From: Babylonia areolata
Taxonomy: Eukaryota; Mollusca; Gastropoda; Neogastropoda; Buccinidae
DNA length: 64,000 bases
Assembly (NCBI RefSeq): GCF_041734735.1
Contig: NC_134883.1
Span: 25,697,618-25,761,617, forward strand
Direction: 5' to 3'
The first letter of the stretch is position 1, and every line of letters starts with the position of its first letter. Below, piece by piece: positions 12,922 to 25,914 of the stretch. The translations under genes were made by a program, and so were the position numbers. Below the pieces are notes generated by a model. That model made no database searches, was not told the DNA's origin, and saw only the letters and a program-made list of their open reading frames with translations.

Positions 12922-14372
12922 ATTATTTTGAATTATTTATACTGTTATTAGCTGATGATGTTGCTTTATTATCCGAAACTGTGATAGGTTTACAAACACA
13001 GCTTAACAATTTATATCATGCGGCTTCAGCTCTACGTTTAAAAGTAAACATGAATAAAAGCAATATCGTTGTATTCAGGAAAGGAGGGTATTTAGCTGCC
13101 AGGGAAAGATGGTTTTATAATGGCGTTGTAATGCCAGTTATTAATGCATATAAATACTTAGGAATTTACTTTTCCACAAAGTTGAGTTTTGGGGCAGCCT
13201 GTAGCGATCTTAACAGTAGGGGAAAAAACGCTTTATTGTATATTTTACAGAAATTATCGAAACTGAAATGTAATTCTTTAAACATATATTTAAAGCTGTT
13301 TGACTCACAGATTCAACCAATAGTCCAATATGGTGCCGAATTATGGGGACTCGATAAAGCTGCATTTCAGTGTGAAAAGATACATTTATTTGCACTTAAG
13401 AAGTTCTTAGGCGTAGAAGAGCGAACTCCCAATGATTTGATATACGGGGAAACAAACAGATATCCTATCTATATAAATTCAGTTATAAAATGCATTAAGT
13501 ATTGGTTTAAGTTACTGAGAATGCATGAATCTAGACTGCCTCACAAAGCCTATAAAATGTTATTTGATCTTGATGCGCGTGGCAAAAGAAACTGGGCTAC
13601 AAGTATACGCTGTAAACTGTTTATGTTTGGATTTGGGTATGTATGGCTTAATCAAGGTGTAGAGGAGATTGATGAGTTTCTTCGGACTTTTAAAGAAAGA
13701 CTTATTGTTTGTAGATGGCAAGAATGGGATTTCCATGTTAACAACAGTGAAAGATTTAATGCCTATAAAACCTTTTGTACTATACCCGATGTCAAAACCT
13801 ATTTATTGATGAATATAGATAAACATTTAAAGTATATAATGACTAGATTTAGACTTGGTATTTCGGAAATTGCAGAACATAGTCACCGTTATAAAGTACA
13901 TGATGAGTCTGATTTATTATGTCCACTGTGTATGAAGGGGAAGGAAAATGAAGTGCACTTTGTTCTATCCTGTCCTGTTATGTATGACTTAATAATGCAA
14001 TACATACCGTTGAAATTTTTTAAGTTCCCTAGTCAGTTTAGATTATCGCTACTTATGGCATCTACACACGAACAAACTATCAGAAATTTCTCAATTTATC
14101 TGTACAAAGCGTTTAAGCTTCGATCCACTCTAACGTCGTAAAATTCATTTATTAAGCTTGTGCCACTTCTGATGACACGATTACTTTATTGAGTTCAGTT
14201 AAATAGGCGTGTTGTTATTTATCTGCTGTGTACTACTTAGTTAAGTGTATACTGCATGACAACGTATGATATTTGTCTTGCTTATTTTATTTTATTTTTT
14301 CTTCTCACATATGTTTTTGTCTGACACCCTTTCATGAGGGGCAATGGCCTATATGAATAAACCATTCATTCA

Positions 14373-14424
<52 letters not shown>

Positions 14425-17400
14425 CTTATGTCCTGACATTCCTTTCTCTCCCCCCAGACCCTTGATGTCCTAACATTCCTTTCTCTCCCCCCTGATGTCC
14501 TGACATTCCTCTCTCTCTCTCTCTCTCTCTACCTTATGTCCTGACATTCCTTTCTCCCCCCCCCTGACCCTTGATGTCCTGACATTCCTCTCTCTCTCTA
14601 CCTTGATGTCCTAACATTCCTTTCTCTCCCCCCCTGATGTCCTGACATTCCTCTCTCTCTCTGTACCTTGATGTCTTGACATTCCTTTCTCTCTTCCCTG
14701 ATGTCCTGACATTCCTTTCTCTCTCTCTCCCTTGATGTCCTGACATTTCTTTCCCTCTTCATGATGTCCAGATATCCCTCTCCATTTAGTGTTCTGTTTT
14801 CCCTCTCCATACCATGTCTTGTTTTCCTCTCTTCTTGGTGTCCTTTCCCTCCTCCTTAGATGTCCTGTTTTCCCTCTCCTTGATGTCCTGTTTTCCCTCT
14901 CCTTGATGTCCTGTTTTCCCTCTCCTTTGATGCCCTGTTTTCCCTCTCCTTGATGTTTTCCCTCTCCCTTGGTGTCCTGTTTTCCCTCTCCATTGATGTC
15001 CTGTGTGTCTGTCTCTCCCTTGATGCCCTGTTTTCCCTCTCCTTGATGTTTTCCCTCTCCATTGATGTCCTGTGTGTCTAGTCTCTCCCTTGATGCCCGG
15101 TTTTCCCTCTCCTTGATGTTTTCCCTCTCCCTTGGTGTCCTGTTTTCCCTCTCCATTGATGTCCTGTGTGTCTATCTCTCCCTTGGTGTCCTGAGTTCTT
15201 CCTTCATTGTGGCCATGTCTCAGTGATAGGTCTCTGTTTGTTCTGGTTGATGTTGTTTTCCATGCTGTGGGCTGTCTCCAGATTTTTTTTTTTTGTAAAT
15301 TAATAATTCAAATAGATGGCAAAGGTATATGTATATAGTATGCATCCATTGAACAGTATGTGTGGACATGAATATCCTTTCAGTTTCATTTGTTTCATTC
15401 TGTAATCCATGAATTAACAAATATTGCTTAAGAATTATTGATCATGGTTGGTTCTTGACCTTTATCATGAAGGCTAAAAAAAAAAATTGAATGTTTTTTC
15501 AACTGTTCTTTCTTTATTTACCTTTTTTGGTTTGTTTGCCGTAATAGGGCAAGTGCAAACAACACACTATCTGAGATCATTAGTATATGATACATGATCT
15601 GTTAAAGAGAGTGTGTTCATGTGGCTTGACTTTTGGGTTTCGGGGGGGGCAAGTGCTTTGATATGTTGCTGTTGCCAGGGTTGTTGGTTGTTGTTTTTTT
15701 TGGGGGGTGGGGGTGGAAAACACCTCCATGTCGTGTGCTTTGGGTCTCTCAGGTCTGCCGATTCTTTCAACCTGATTGGTTTGGTTTATTCTGATTTATT
15801 TCTGTCATCAGATAAACTGTATAACTCCTGCAGTGTCTTCTGTTTCTTTCTGCAGTGGGGTTTTCTGTTCTCCACCTCTCCCCGGATACTGAGGTTGCGG
15901 AGAGGTTGACCCTTGAACTTTGCCATGCTTCACTCCCCTCCCCCTTGCCCCCCCCCCCCCTTCCCACCCCACCCTCCCTGCCTCCCTCCACCCCCATCCC
16001 CCATCAGTCCCTCTTTCCTTCTCCATACTTCTCTCTGCCATTCCCATCAGCATCATGTGTCATACCCATGTGTTGTGTCATCATCCAGCAGTGGTTTCCC
16101 TGTCCGAGCAGTGAGAGGGACGTCAACACTAACCCTCTTGCTGGTACTAACCACGGATAGCGGCCCCTTAAACGTTTGTGTGTTACTAACTGAACTGTCC
16201 CTGTTTCTTTTCCAATAGCTTTCGGTTAAGTGTGATGTGTGTCATGTTACCTTTCACTTTACTTTCATTATGTTCTTTTCCCGTTTGTTTTCAGATCCGC
16301 GTAGTTAATGCTTTCCGCATGAATTTAGATGGTCGCTACGACACCCATAGCATGTCGTCAGTGCATAGTGCCCACTCCCTTCAGAATGCTAGGATGGTGT
16401 CCAAAAAACCTCATAGCTTCGACACCAGCGGAGACTTGAACCAAGGGGAAGTGGTGTCGGAAACCCAGTTCTGAGGCCCTGGTGGCCTCGGACCTCTAAA
16501 AGGGCGGTGCCTTGGCCCTGCATTGTACAGAGAGAGAGAGAGAGAGAGTGAAAGAAAGAAAGAAGAGAGAGACTTGTGGCAGCACGACACTGCCAGGCTT
16601 GACATCAAGGCGGAAGGGTCAACAGCCTGACCACATGAGGGACGCATACATGGTGGTCACTTCCGCTGGGCTGTGAGAAGTGCCAGAGAATGAAAGGACG
16701 TGGGCTGGAGAACCTGGGGGCACTGGACACGTGAAGACTGGAGAAGGACAAGGCAGTGTGGAAGTCGCAGCCTGCTTCGTGAGGAAAATCCTGCAGGGCA
16801 GCAAGCAGACAGATTTATTTGCAGACGTGATTCACAGACTGCATCTCTGTACACAGACAGTCAGAACTGCTGGTCAGCTGAACTGAAGGGGTTCCCCCTC
16901 CCTGGAAAAAAGCCCCAGTGGTGTGGAGGACTGGGAGCCCCAGCCACAGCTTCCCCCACCCCCACCCCCCCCCCCCCCAAGGGGGGTGCAGGAGGAGGGG
17001 GGGGTTGTTGTCAAGTGAGGGAGGATGGACAGCACCTCTCCCCACCGGCACACAGTGTGGACATGTCTGTTGCTTCCAACCTCCCCCCCCCCCCACCCCC
17101 CCATGAGATCCTCACTGCTGTGTGTGTATGTGTACCTGTGTGTGTTTGTGTGGCTTGCATTCTACATGGTGATCTGATCGTTGAGAGTCGTGTTATCTCA
17201 CCACTGCCAGCACCCAGGTGTGTGCAGAGGGTGTCATAATGTGTTTCACTGCCACAGCCGGGACCTCTCCCTGACAGACAGACAGACGGACAAAGTCTGT
17301 GTGCATCGACCGTTTGTATTTGTTCCTGCCTGCTCCCTCCTCTCCAACACCACCTCTGTCACCACACCACCACCACCACCACCAAGAACTTACTGTTGTG

Positions 17401-20400
17401 TGACCTCAGTTTGCAGCAGCTGATTAACCTGTTATGGGCCAATGTTCTTGTGTGCCCATCAGCACACTGTGTGCCAAGCATGCCTAGGCGGGGTTTTTTT
17501 GTTTGTTTTTTTTTGGCTGTATAAGGTTTAAAACTGTTTCTTCTATTTTGTTGTTGTTTTTTTTTAATCCTGGTGGATACCTGAGTTTGTGTGAACTGGT
17601 GGGAGTGTTTGTGTGTGTGTGGAAGTAAAAAAATAGGGTGTGCATTTTTGTTACATGACAACTGAAGCTTTGTTGTTGCCCGTACCCCCCTCCTTCCCCT
17701 CTCACCCCCACAACCCAACAAAACCCCATCCCTCTCCCCCCCCAGCCCTGTTGGGCCTGTTGGTCCAGTGACAGTGACCTGCTGTGGCAGAACTCTTCTC
17801 GTTCACCTCTTCACTGTGCCAGGCCACACAGGGCCAGAGGAAACCATGTAGGTCTTGGTGTGTGTGTGTAGACTTCGTTGGAGCCTGTGTATTGACCCCC
17901 CACCCCCCAAGCCTCCCCCCCCCCCTCCCTGGGCTTGCCCCCACACTCCTCTCCCTCTCCCTGCCCTCCAACCCCAACCCCAACCCCGTCCAGTCATTTT
18001 TCCATGTAGTAACTAGTATGCATGTCACCTGTACAAGGTCGACTCCGTAGATGGCCAGCGTATGTATTTTAGGATAGAGGATTTTTATCAGCTCCTCCAT
18101 AGGATAGAGGATTTCTTCAACATAACGCATATATTGGATAGAGGATTTTATCAGCACCTACATAGGATAGAGAATTTTGTGAGCACTTCCATGTAGGGTA
18201 GAGGATTCTATAAGCACCTGGGTATTGATGACATTGGATACATGCAGCGGATTTCAAGAGCAAGTACATGTTGAATGGAGGGATTTTGTGAGCATGTGCA
18301 TATATGATGAGTATTCCATGAGTGTACATGTAGGACAGAGGATTTTGTTTTAGCATGTATGTGTAGGGTAGAGGATTTACATGAGTGAGCGCATGTATGT
18401 TAGGATACAAGGTACTATGTACAGCATTTCCAGCAAAGGTGTGTCATCTGTGGGCCTGGTTGTCCCGTTTGGTCGCTTCGTACAGTTAACATCCATTCTC
18501 TGCTGATCACCTTCCCTTAGCTGGAACAAAGGGGGGGATGGGGGGAGGGGGGGGGATGGCAAAAATGACCTGCAGAAGTCTTTCATGTGTGATTTTTGGG
18601 GCTTTTTTTTCTTCTCCATTTTGAGGCATGTGCAGTTTATGATTGATTATGATGGATCAAAGATAGATGATTAAGGTAACTACTGGAAGTGCAGTGACAG
18701 CAGACTTTTTATTTTTTTATTATTTTTATATAAGTTGTATGTATTACAGTAAAACAAAGCAGGGGGAGGGGGGGTGTGGGTGTAAAGTGGAAGACGGAGG
18801 AGGGAAGTGTGGTCAGTCTGCGCTGACACATGCAACAACAACAACAACAACAACAAAATAAAGGTTGCCCAAGGGACAAGTGCAGAGAGCATTTCCACAT
18901 CTCCATCAAAAGGTTTAATTGTCCCCAACAGTGGGGGGAGGGGTGTGGGGGGTATTGGAGCCCTGATAAATGTACTTCACAGAGCTGTGGTCTTCACCAG
19001 GAGTGCCACTTGATGTGCACACAAAGACTGCATTAAATCCATGGAAATAGAACTGCCGTGTCATTTTATAGCTGATGGTGATGTAAGTACTGCTGCTGTT
19101 CTTATCTTAGTCCCCCCACCCCAGCCCCCCCACCCACACCCCCCAAACATGCACCACCCGTATCCATGTTGCTTTTTGCAGGTACTCAACACCACATCTG
19201 AATAGCAGACTGGGTTATTTAAAAATTGTGATTGTTTCATTTTTGGTATTTTGTATCTTCCCCGCGTTGTAAAATATACTGTGTAGTGGTTTCATTTGTA
19301 TGCAGCTTTACATTTACATGCTGGTGTTCACTTGCTGGATAAGGTGTGCTTATTGTTGGTAGCGTGAAGATTAAATATACATGCAACCAAACCAAAAAAA
19401 CAAAGTTCTGCCCTAACAAATATTATTGGGGAGAGAGAGAACGACTGATGAGCTGAAATCTCCCTCTCATTCTTGGCTTGTATCATTTATGGACAAGCCT
19501 GCTTTTCCTTGGACGTGTGAGGCAGTGTTCACAGCACACCTTTCCAAGCTTTATAATTTGCATTTTAAATCATCACCAGCTGATTTTAAGGAATGTTACT
19601 TTCATTTTACTCACCACTTTTCCCTTGTTTCATTTGTGAATTTGTACTTGTAAAGATGCTGATGCAGTAACAGAACTGTTGATGGCTGAATTGTACTGCA
19701 CCCTGCAGAGACTTGATGTGTTTGGTGCAGAGGGTGGCTAGCTGCCTCCCCCACCCGTCAGGTGCCTGCCTCGGTCCTTTGAATTGGGGGGTAGAGGGGG
19801 GGGGGAACCTTCTGACCGTCTGCATCTTGCCATTTTTTTGACAAGCAGTACCATTCACTTTGCTGCTGGAGCTTACATTGGCCACACTGCCACCCCACAC
19901 ACACCCTTCCCCACCCGCTTTTTTTTTTTTTTTTTTTTTTTTTTTTTCTAACAACAGTGTTTTGATTAGCCTTTGTTTTCTGAACGTCTGCTTCTGTATT
20001 GAAATATCAATCTGTAGCTTCAGTTCACATGCGACTGAGACGTTGTCCATGCTGGCATTGTCTCTTGTTGATGTTTTGTGAGTCCCTGCAAATGCTGGCG
20101 TAACACGCACACAGAAACAGATTTGTTTGTTTAAAGAAATGATCTTGATAAAAAAAAAAATTAATTACACATCTCAATGTGGTTTGTATAAGCCACTCGA
20201 CAGCCTGCCATCTGACATTTGAAAAATAAAAATAAAATAAAATAAGTCTTTGGATCCCACTCCTTTTGTGTGGGATGGGTTGGGGTATATTTTTCACTGT
20301 CAGCAGCTTCAGCATAGTGCCCTGTTCATGAGAGCAGTGGATGTTACTCAACAGAAGGAAGAAGTATTGAACACATGGCCTCCACACCTACCCACCCCCT

Positions 20401-23400
20401 CCCCAGCATACCTGACATGGCCTTGTGCCGTCGGTTGGACTGGAAGCAGCGTTGTCAAACGTACTCCCCCAGTAACCACATTGTCAACCAAAGTTGTATG
20501 GAGTGGGGCCACTATAAGCAGCAGTGTCAAGTGCTCCCCCCCCACCCCCACCCTCACTCCCCGCACCCCCAGCCCCCCCATTCTCCAACCAAAGGTGTAT
20601 GGGACCACTGAAAGCAGCAGTGTCAAACGACATCCACATACCCAACATTTTTCTAACCAAAGTCGTATGGGGCAGGACCACTGAAAGTAGCAATGTCAAA
20701 GGACACCCTCAACCCCAGCAGTGTCAAAGGACACCTTCACCCCCATTATTTTTCAATCAAAGTCATACGGAGTAGGGCCACTATAAGCAGCAGTGTCAAA
20801 TGTCCACCGCCACACCCCCATTCCCCCACAATTTTCAACCAAAGTCATATGGGGCGGGACCACTGAAAAGTAGCAATGTCAAACAACACCCACATACCCA
20901 ACATTTTTCAACCAAAGTCATATGGGGCAGGACCACTAAAAGTAGCAATGTCAAAGGACACCCCCACACCCCACTTCCCCCACAATTTTCAGCCAAAGTT
21001 GTATGGAGTGGAGACCAGGACATGATGTGAGAAAGAGACAAGTTTTTGAATGAGACTGACCTTTCTGTGGTCAGCTGGTGTGAATGTGGAAGAGGAATGC
21101 AAAGTGGCCTGTGTGATTTTTACTGCTGTTCACCCCCATTCATTACCTGCCCCTTAAACATTGGTTCACAAAAAATGGTAGGTTTTTGGGGGGAGGAAGG
21201 GGAGTCATGTTTTTGTATGTGGTTCTTATTTCTTTAATTTACAAGGTGATGGTGCCAATTTTGGTCATGTCCTATTATTGTGTATGCTATGATTGTTATT
21301 TGATGACACACCCATATTGTGGAGACTTGCTTCTTTAAGCGTGTTATTGATTTTTTATCTATGTATTTCTCATGCTGTGTTTAGTTACATGTGTGGTTTG
21401 CATGTACCTTTGTGTGCGTGTGTGTGTGTGCCTGTGTGCACATGTATTCTTTAATAGGTTGCATCTTTTTAAATGGAATATGTTGTGTAAAACTTGCTGT
21501 AAAGGAAGAGGTACCGAGAAGTACACGACAGAATACCACAGGAGTCTGTGATGTGCAGTGGTTGGTGTGTTACCTTTTACTTCGCCATTCATGGAAGCTT
21601 GCGTCACTCGTGGTCACCATTGGGTGTACACGTTAATCACCGAGAGGAGATTAGAAGGAATGATGAGTGATAAGACTTCTGTATGGACGTCTTACATTTT
21701 TGAATAGATACTCCTTTACATTTGTGTTCTATCTGTATCCTGCGTGTAGAACATTTGTTGGTAGTGTGTGTATGTGTGTGTGTGTTTCTTTTTTTTTATA
21801 TACATACTGTAGTATAAAGTTTGAATCAGGACGTCAGTTTAACTTCAATTTATTATTTGCCACTTTTGTTGTATCATATATTTTGTAGTTGTCGTGTAAC
21901 TTTAGAGAAAGGTTATCATGGTCTCCCAATCTTTACATGGGTTAGTCTTTTAAATTTACTGCTGTGATTGTAATCTTGCATGATCGTGTACTAGATTTTG
22001 TGGGATTTTTGCTGCAAAATAATCACCTCTTTTGACAACTTACTTTGTATGTGCCTGTTTTGTTGTTGTTTGTTTTTTGTTTTGTTTTGTTTTTATAATT
22101 GTTGGATTTTTGTATGCTTTTCTTTTTTTTTTCTTTTTTTTCTTTTTTTTTTTTTTTTACTACCATGGTCAAAAGAACCAAAGAGCTCCACCAAAGTGAT
22201 TTGGTCTTTAATTCGTTCTGTTTTATTCTGTCAGTCTATTGCAAAATTTGGTTGTGTGAAGTCAGTACATTCCACAGAGAATAATTCCAAAGGTTCAAAT
22301 GTGTCCCTCTTTTGGACAGGCCCGGTGTTGGTTGGTTCAGGATGACAAGGGAGAAAAACAAATGAGGAAGAACAAGTTTGTGGAATATTGTTTGCGTACC
22401 ATTAATCTCCAACTTTGTCAGACATATTATAGTATCATCTGAAATGAACCATTTATGGTGTCTCAAACTGCCTGGCCTCAGTGTTCGGAATATCAGTTGA
22501 TGTCTTCTTGGCAATTTTTTCATGATGGTCTTGGTGTGAGGAAGAAAGTTCTGGAATCTTTCCTTTCTTTTTCTTTTTTTTTTCTTTTTTTTTTTTTAAA
22601 TCCTTTTTCAGTAGATAATCTTTTCAGTGTCGTGTTATCCATTTAGTGTAATCACAAAAGTGATATTCCTTAACTTTTCATGTCAGTTTCAATTATATCA
22701 GGTTCACTTTCATCTGGGTCCTTTTCTTAGAACAGAATGTTTTTATTTTCAATTTTCTTAGCCAGTTCCTCATAGATATTTTCTAGTTTGGTCAGGAGAA
22801 ACAGTAGTCGTAAATGATAATGTATGGACATAGAATATGTGTATTGATTTTAGAATAATTCTAGAGTGAACAAGAATAGCAAGGTGGTCTGAGTGTCCAC
22901 CAGTGGCAAGAAAAGAGACCAATATGTGGCAGAGTTTTGGGGAATCATTGTTATCAGCTATTGTCTCTTGTCTGTGGAGTATTTCAGCTTACTCAAAATT
23001 AATCGTGGAGTGAAAGCAAAATAATTAGAAATACACAAAATGAATAGATAATTACAGAAATAGATAAAAAGTAATATGTGAAAGAAAATGATTTGATTTT
23101 GGTAGATGGAATTCCAGTAGAATAGAGAGAAAACACTATTTGAATAACTGTAGATGATGCTGCGTTTCTCCCCTGAAGTATGAGTGCTGTTGCCAGGTGA
23201 GGCAGAGAGGTCCAGAAGAGTGAGAGAGTGGCTTCCCCTTATTTCTGCCTTGTTCTGTGGGTTTGTGTTCGGTTTTCCAGTAATGTACCACTTTAGCTTG
23301 GAAGATTTGTTGTGTCTTTTAAAGATGTATTCAGTTAACTGCTTCACCACTTTACAAAGTCTTCTTAATGACTCCTTGTGTGCTTTGTCATAGTAACTAT

Positions 23401-25875
23401 GTATTTTGTTTCTCTTCTTTATATATATAAAATAAAAAAAATTTAAAAAAATTCTTCAACTTAAGAATATTTCTTGCTGTATATGAATCATAATTTTTAT
23501 GAATAAAAGTGTATAAACCATTGGCTTCTCTTAATCATTGAGAGTGAGTGCTGGTGAATGCAGTGTGGTGTCTGTACCGTTGTCACAGAGAGAAGACATC
23601 TGACAGACATGTCATCATTCAGTCTAGCATGGGTTTTTCAAAGTTTGCTAGTCAATGCAACAGGGTTGATTCTACACTGACAATATCCATGACCGTGACA
23701 TCCAAGGCCTTGATGCATTATATGTGCATGTCAGCCTTGAGCTTTCTCAACAACAGTGCATTTTGAGCTGGATGTTACCCTGTTTGTCAGAACTTGCGGA
23801 TGATGTGGTTGACATGATTACATTCTGTGTGTGTGTGTGTGTGTGTGTGTGCTTTCCCTTCCTTAAGAAAATCATACTGATTCAGTAATGAATAGTCATT
23901 GACAAGTGTCTGTTGTGTGATGGTGTGTGGGGAGGGAGAGAAGTATTGGACTGTGTGTCTGGCCAGGTAGAAAGATGCGACTGCAGTCTGCAGTGGACTT
24001 CGATGATTGGGTATTCCTGTGTGCAGCTGGTTTTTCTGTGCACACACATGACAGTTCTCATCCCCATCGCCAGCTTTTCCCTTGGTATCGTCCGTTGGTA
24101 GTCAGTGGTGTTACATTGTTTGTTTGTTTTGTTAGGGATACCAGGTGCTTGATTTCAAAACTTGTACCAACCAAAGAGAGGGAGAGAATCCTGATAGTTT
24201 CCAATCCCATAATCCATGTCAACATTTGGTGGTTTATGGAAACAAGAACATACCCAGGATGCACCCACCCACCCACCCACCCAAAAAAACTCCACCCCAC
24301 TGCCTGGAAAGCAAAGAGAAAATGAATGACGTCTGGGTTGAGCTGATTGTGGGGTCAGCTACACACTTTCATCCACGTTCTAGTCTTCTAACCTTGCTCA
24401 TGGCTTTGGAAACGGTTTCAGAATACCATATTCTTTTCTAAGCTAAAGTAGCGTGAACCATAATGGTTGTTTAAATAATGGCAATGCACGATTGGCTGAA
24501 CTGCTGATGTGCTGCAAGGGTGACTGACTGGAGTGGAGAGGGCTGTTTATACAGGGAGGGGGTGAGGGGTTTAGGGGCCTTGGGGGGAGGGGGGTGGGCA
24601 AGGCCAGGGACATAGGAATCCTCCATCAGTCCTAGCAGTGCAGAAACAAATTTGGGGAGGGAGGAGTTGTTTTCTTTTCTTTTGGGGGGTAAGAATTTGT
24701 TGGGTTTTATTTTTAAAACAAAATAATAATAATAAAATTTTAAAATTCAAATAAAGAATTTGAACTTCATTGTTGAGGGAAACAGGGGCTTCAGAAGCTG
24801 TGATATCGTGAAAGAGGAGGGTTTGCCTGTGTGTGGCTCCAAAGTGTTCAGGTTGGTTTGAGATCCTGCGTCCAGCCAGCATCACTACACCCCCTTGAAG
24901 AGGAGTGAAGGGCTGGTCCTGTCCTCCGTGCCACTCACCTGCTGTTTCTGCAGTGTGTGGCACTGTCATCAGGAGGATGAGGATGGTGATGATGCCAAAC
25001 CAGTCTGTCTTGGTGAACAGACACTGAGCTGCCTTGTTACCCAGGTTGTAAGTGGGGACGAAACTGTGAAGGTAATTTTTGTTTCTTGATCTATCTGTCT
25101 GTCTATCTGTCTGTCAGTATATCTTACCTGTATATATATCAATCTTTCACCTTAAAGGTATCAACTTCTACTGAAAACTTTGCCTGTTAAGTTTTTTGGG
25201 TTGTTTTTTTTTTCCAAGTGGGAAGGGAGGAAGGAAGGTCGTCATGGACAGTATACAAGTTCATAATTACGATTAATGAAAATCCGTCGGTGTGTTTGTG
25301 TGTGCACATCCCCCACTTGAACATCAAAACTTCATGTCACCTTCCTCATCACCACTTGTCATCGTAAGAGGAACCCCTCCAAAAATGACACCTTAGGTTT
25401 TTGTGTTTTGACCCCATTCACAGCAAACTTTTGTTTGGGGATTCCTTACCCCCACCCCTCCTTAAAAAATTGTCCCACCTTGGTGCGTTTATTATTTTCA
25501 TTGATTTTTGCTTGACATTTTGCTTTTGATTTTGTGGATGTTGCATGTGTTCTGGCTTCATGTGGGCACTTGGCTTTCTGCATGGTGTGGTCAACTGGAC
25601 GTTCAGCATTCACTGTTTGATTCCTCTACACTTTGAACACTTTGTTATGGTACTGCCAGTTAACCATTTCACATCCAGTGTTTTTATTGCAGCTGGTAAA
25701 GGGTTAGTTCATGCACTGGCATGCCATGTCTGTCTGTCTCTCTCTTTCTCTCGTGCGAGTTTGCACGCTCTCTCTTGTTTTCATAATTTGAAATGTTTGG
25801 ATTAATTAAAAGGGTACATTTAGCATAGATCTGTGGTTTTGTTCCTTTCTTGAATCTCACAACTACATATGTGAG

Positions 25876-25914
<39 letters not shown>

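Larger units (their letters stand above)
9321..16294 (+). other. T1 3' UTR / PMCA intron to T2
   Basis: No further exon is recognised. It holds a (CA)n tract at 10241-10282, the 94-bp duplication at 10448-10635, the pyrimidine minisatellite at 11270-15200 with the LINE inside it, and a C-rich tract near 15945-15990. Confidence 0.7.
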
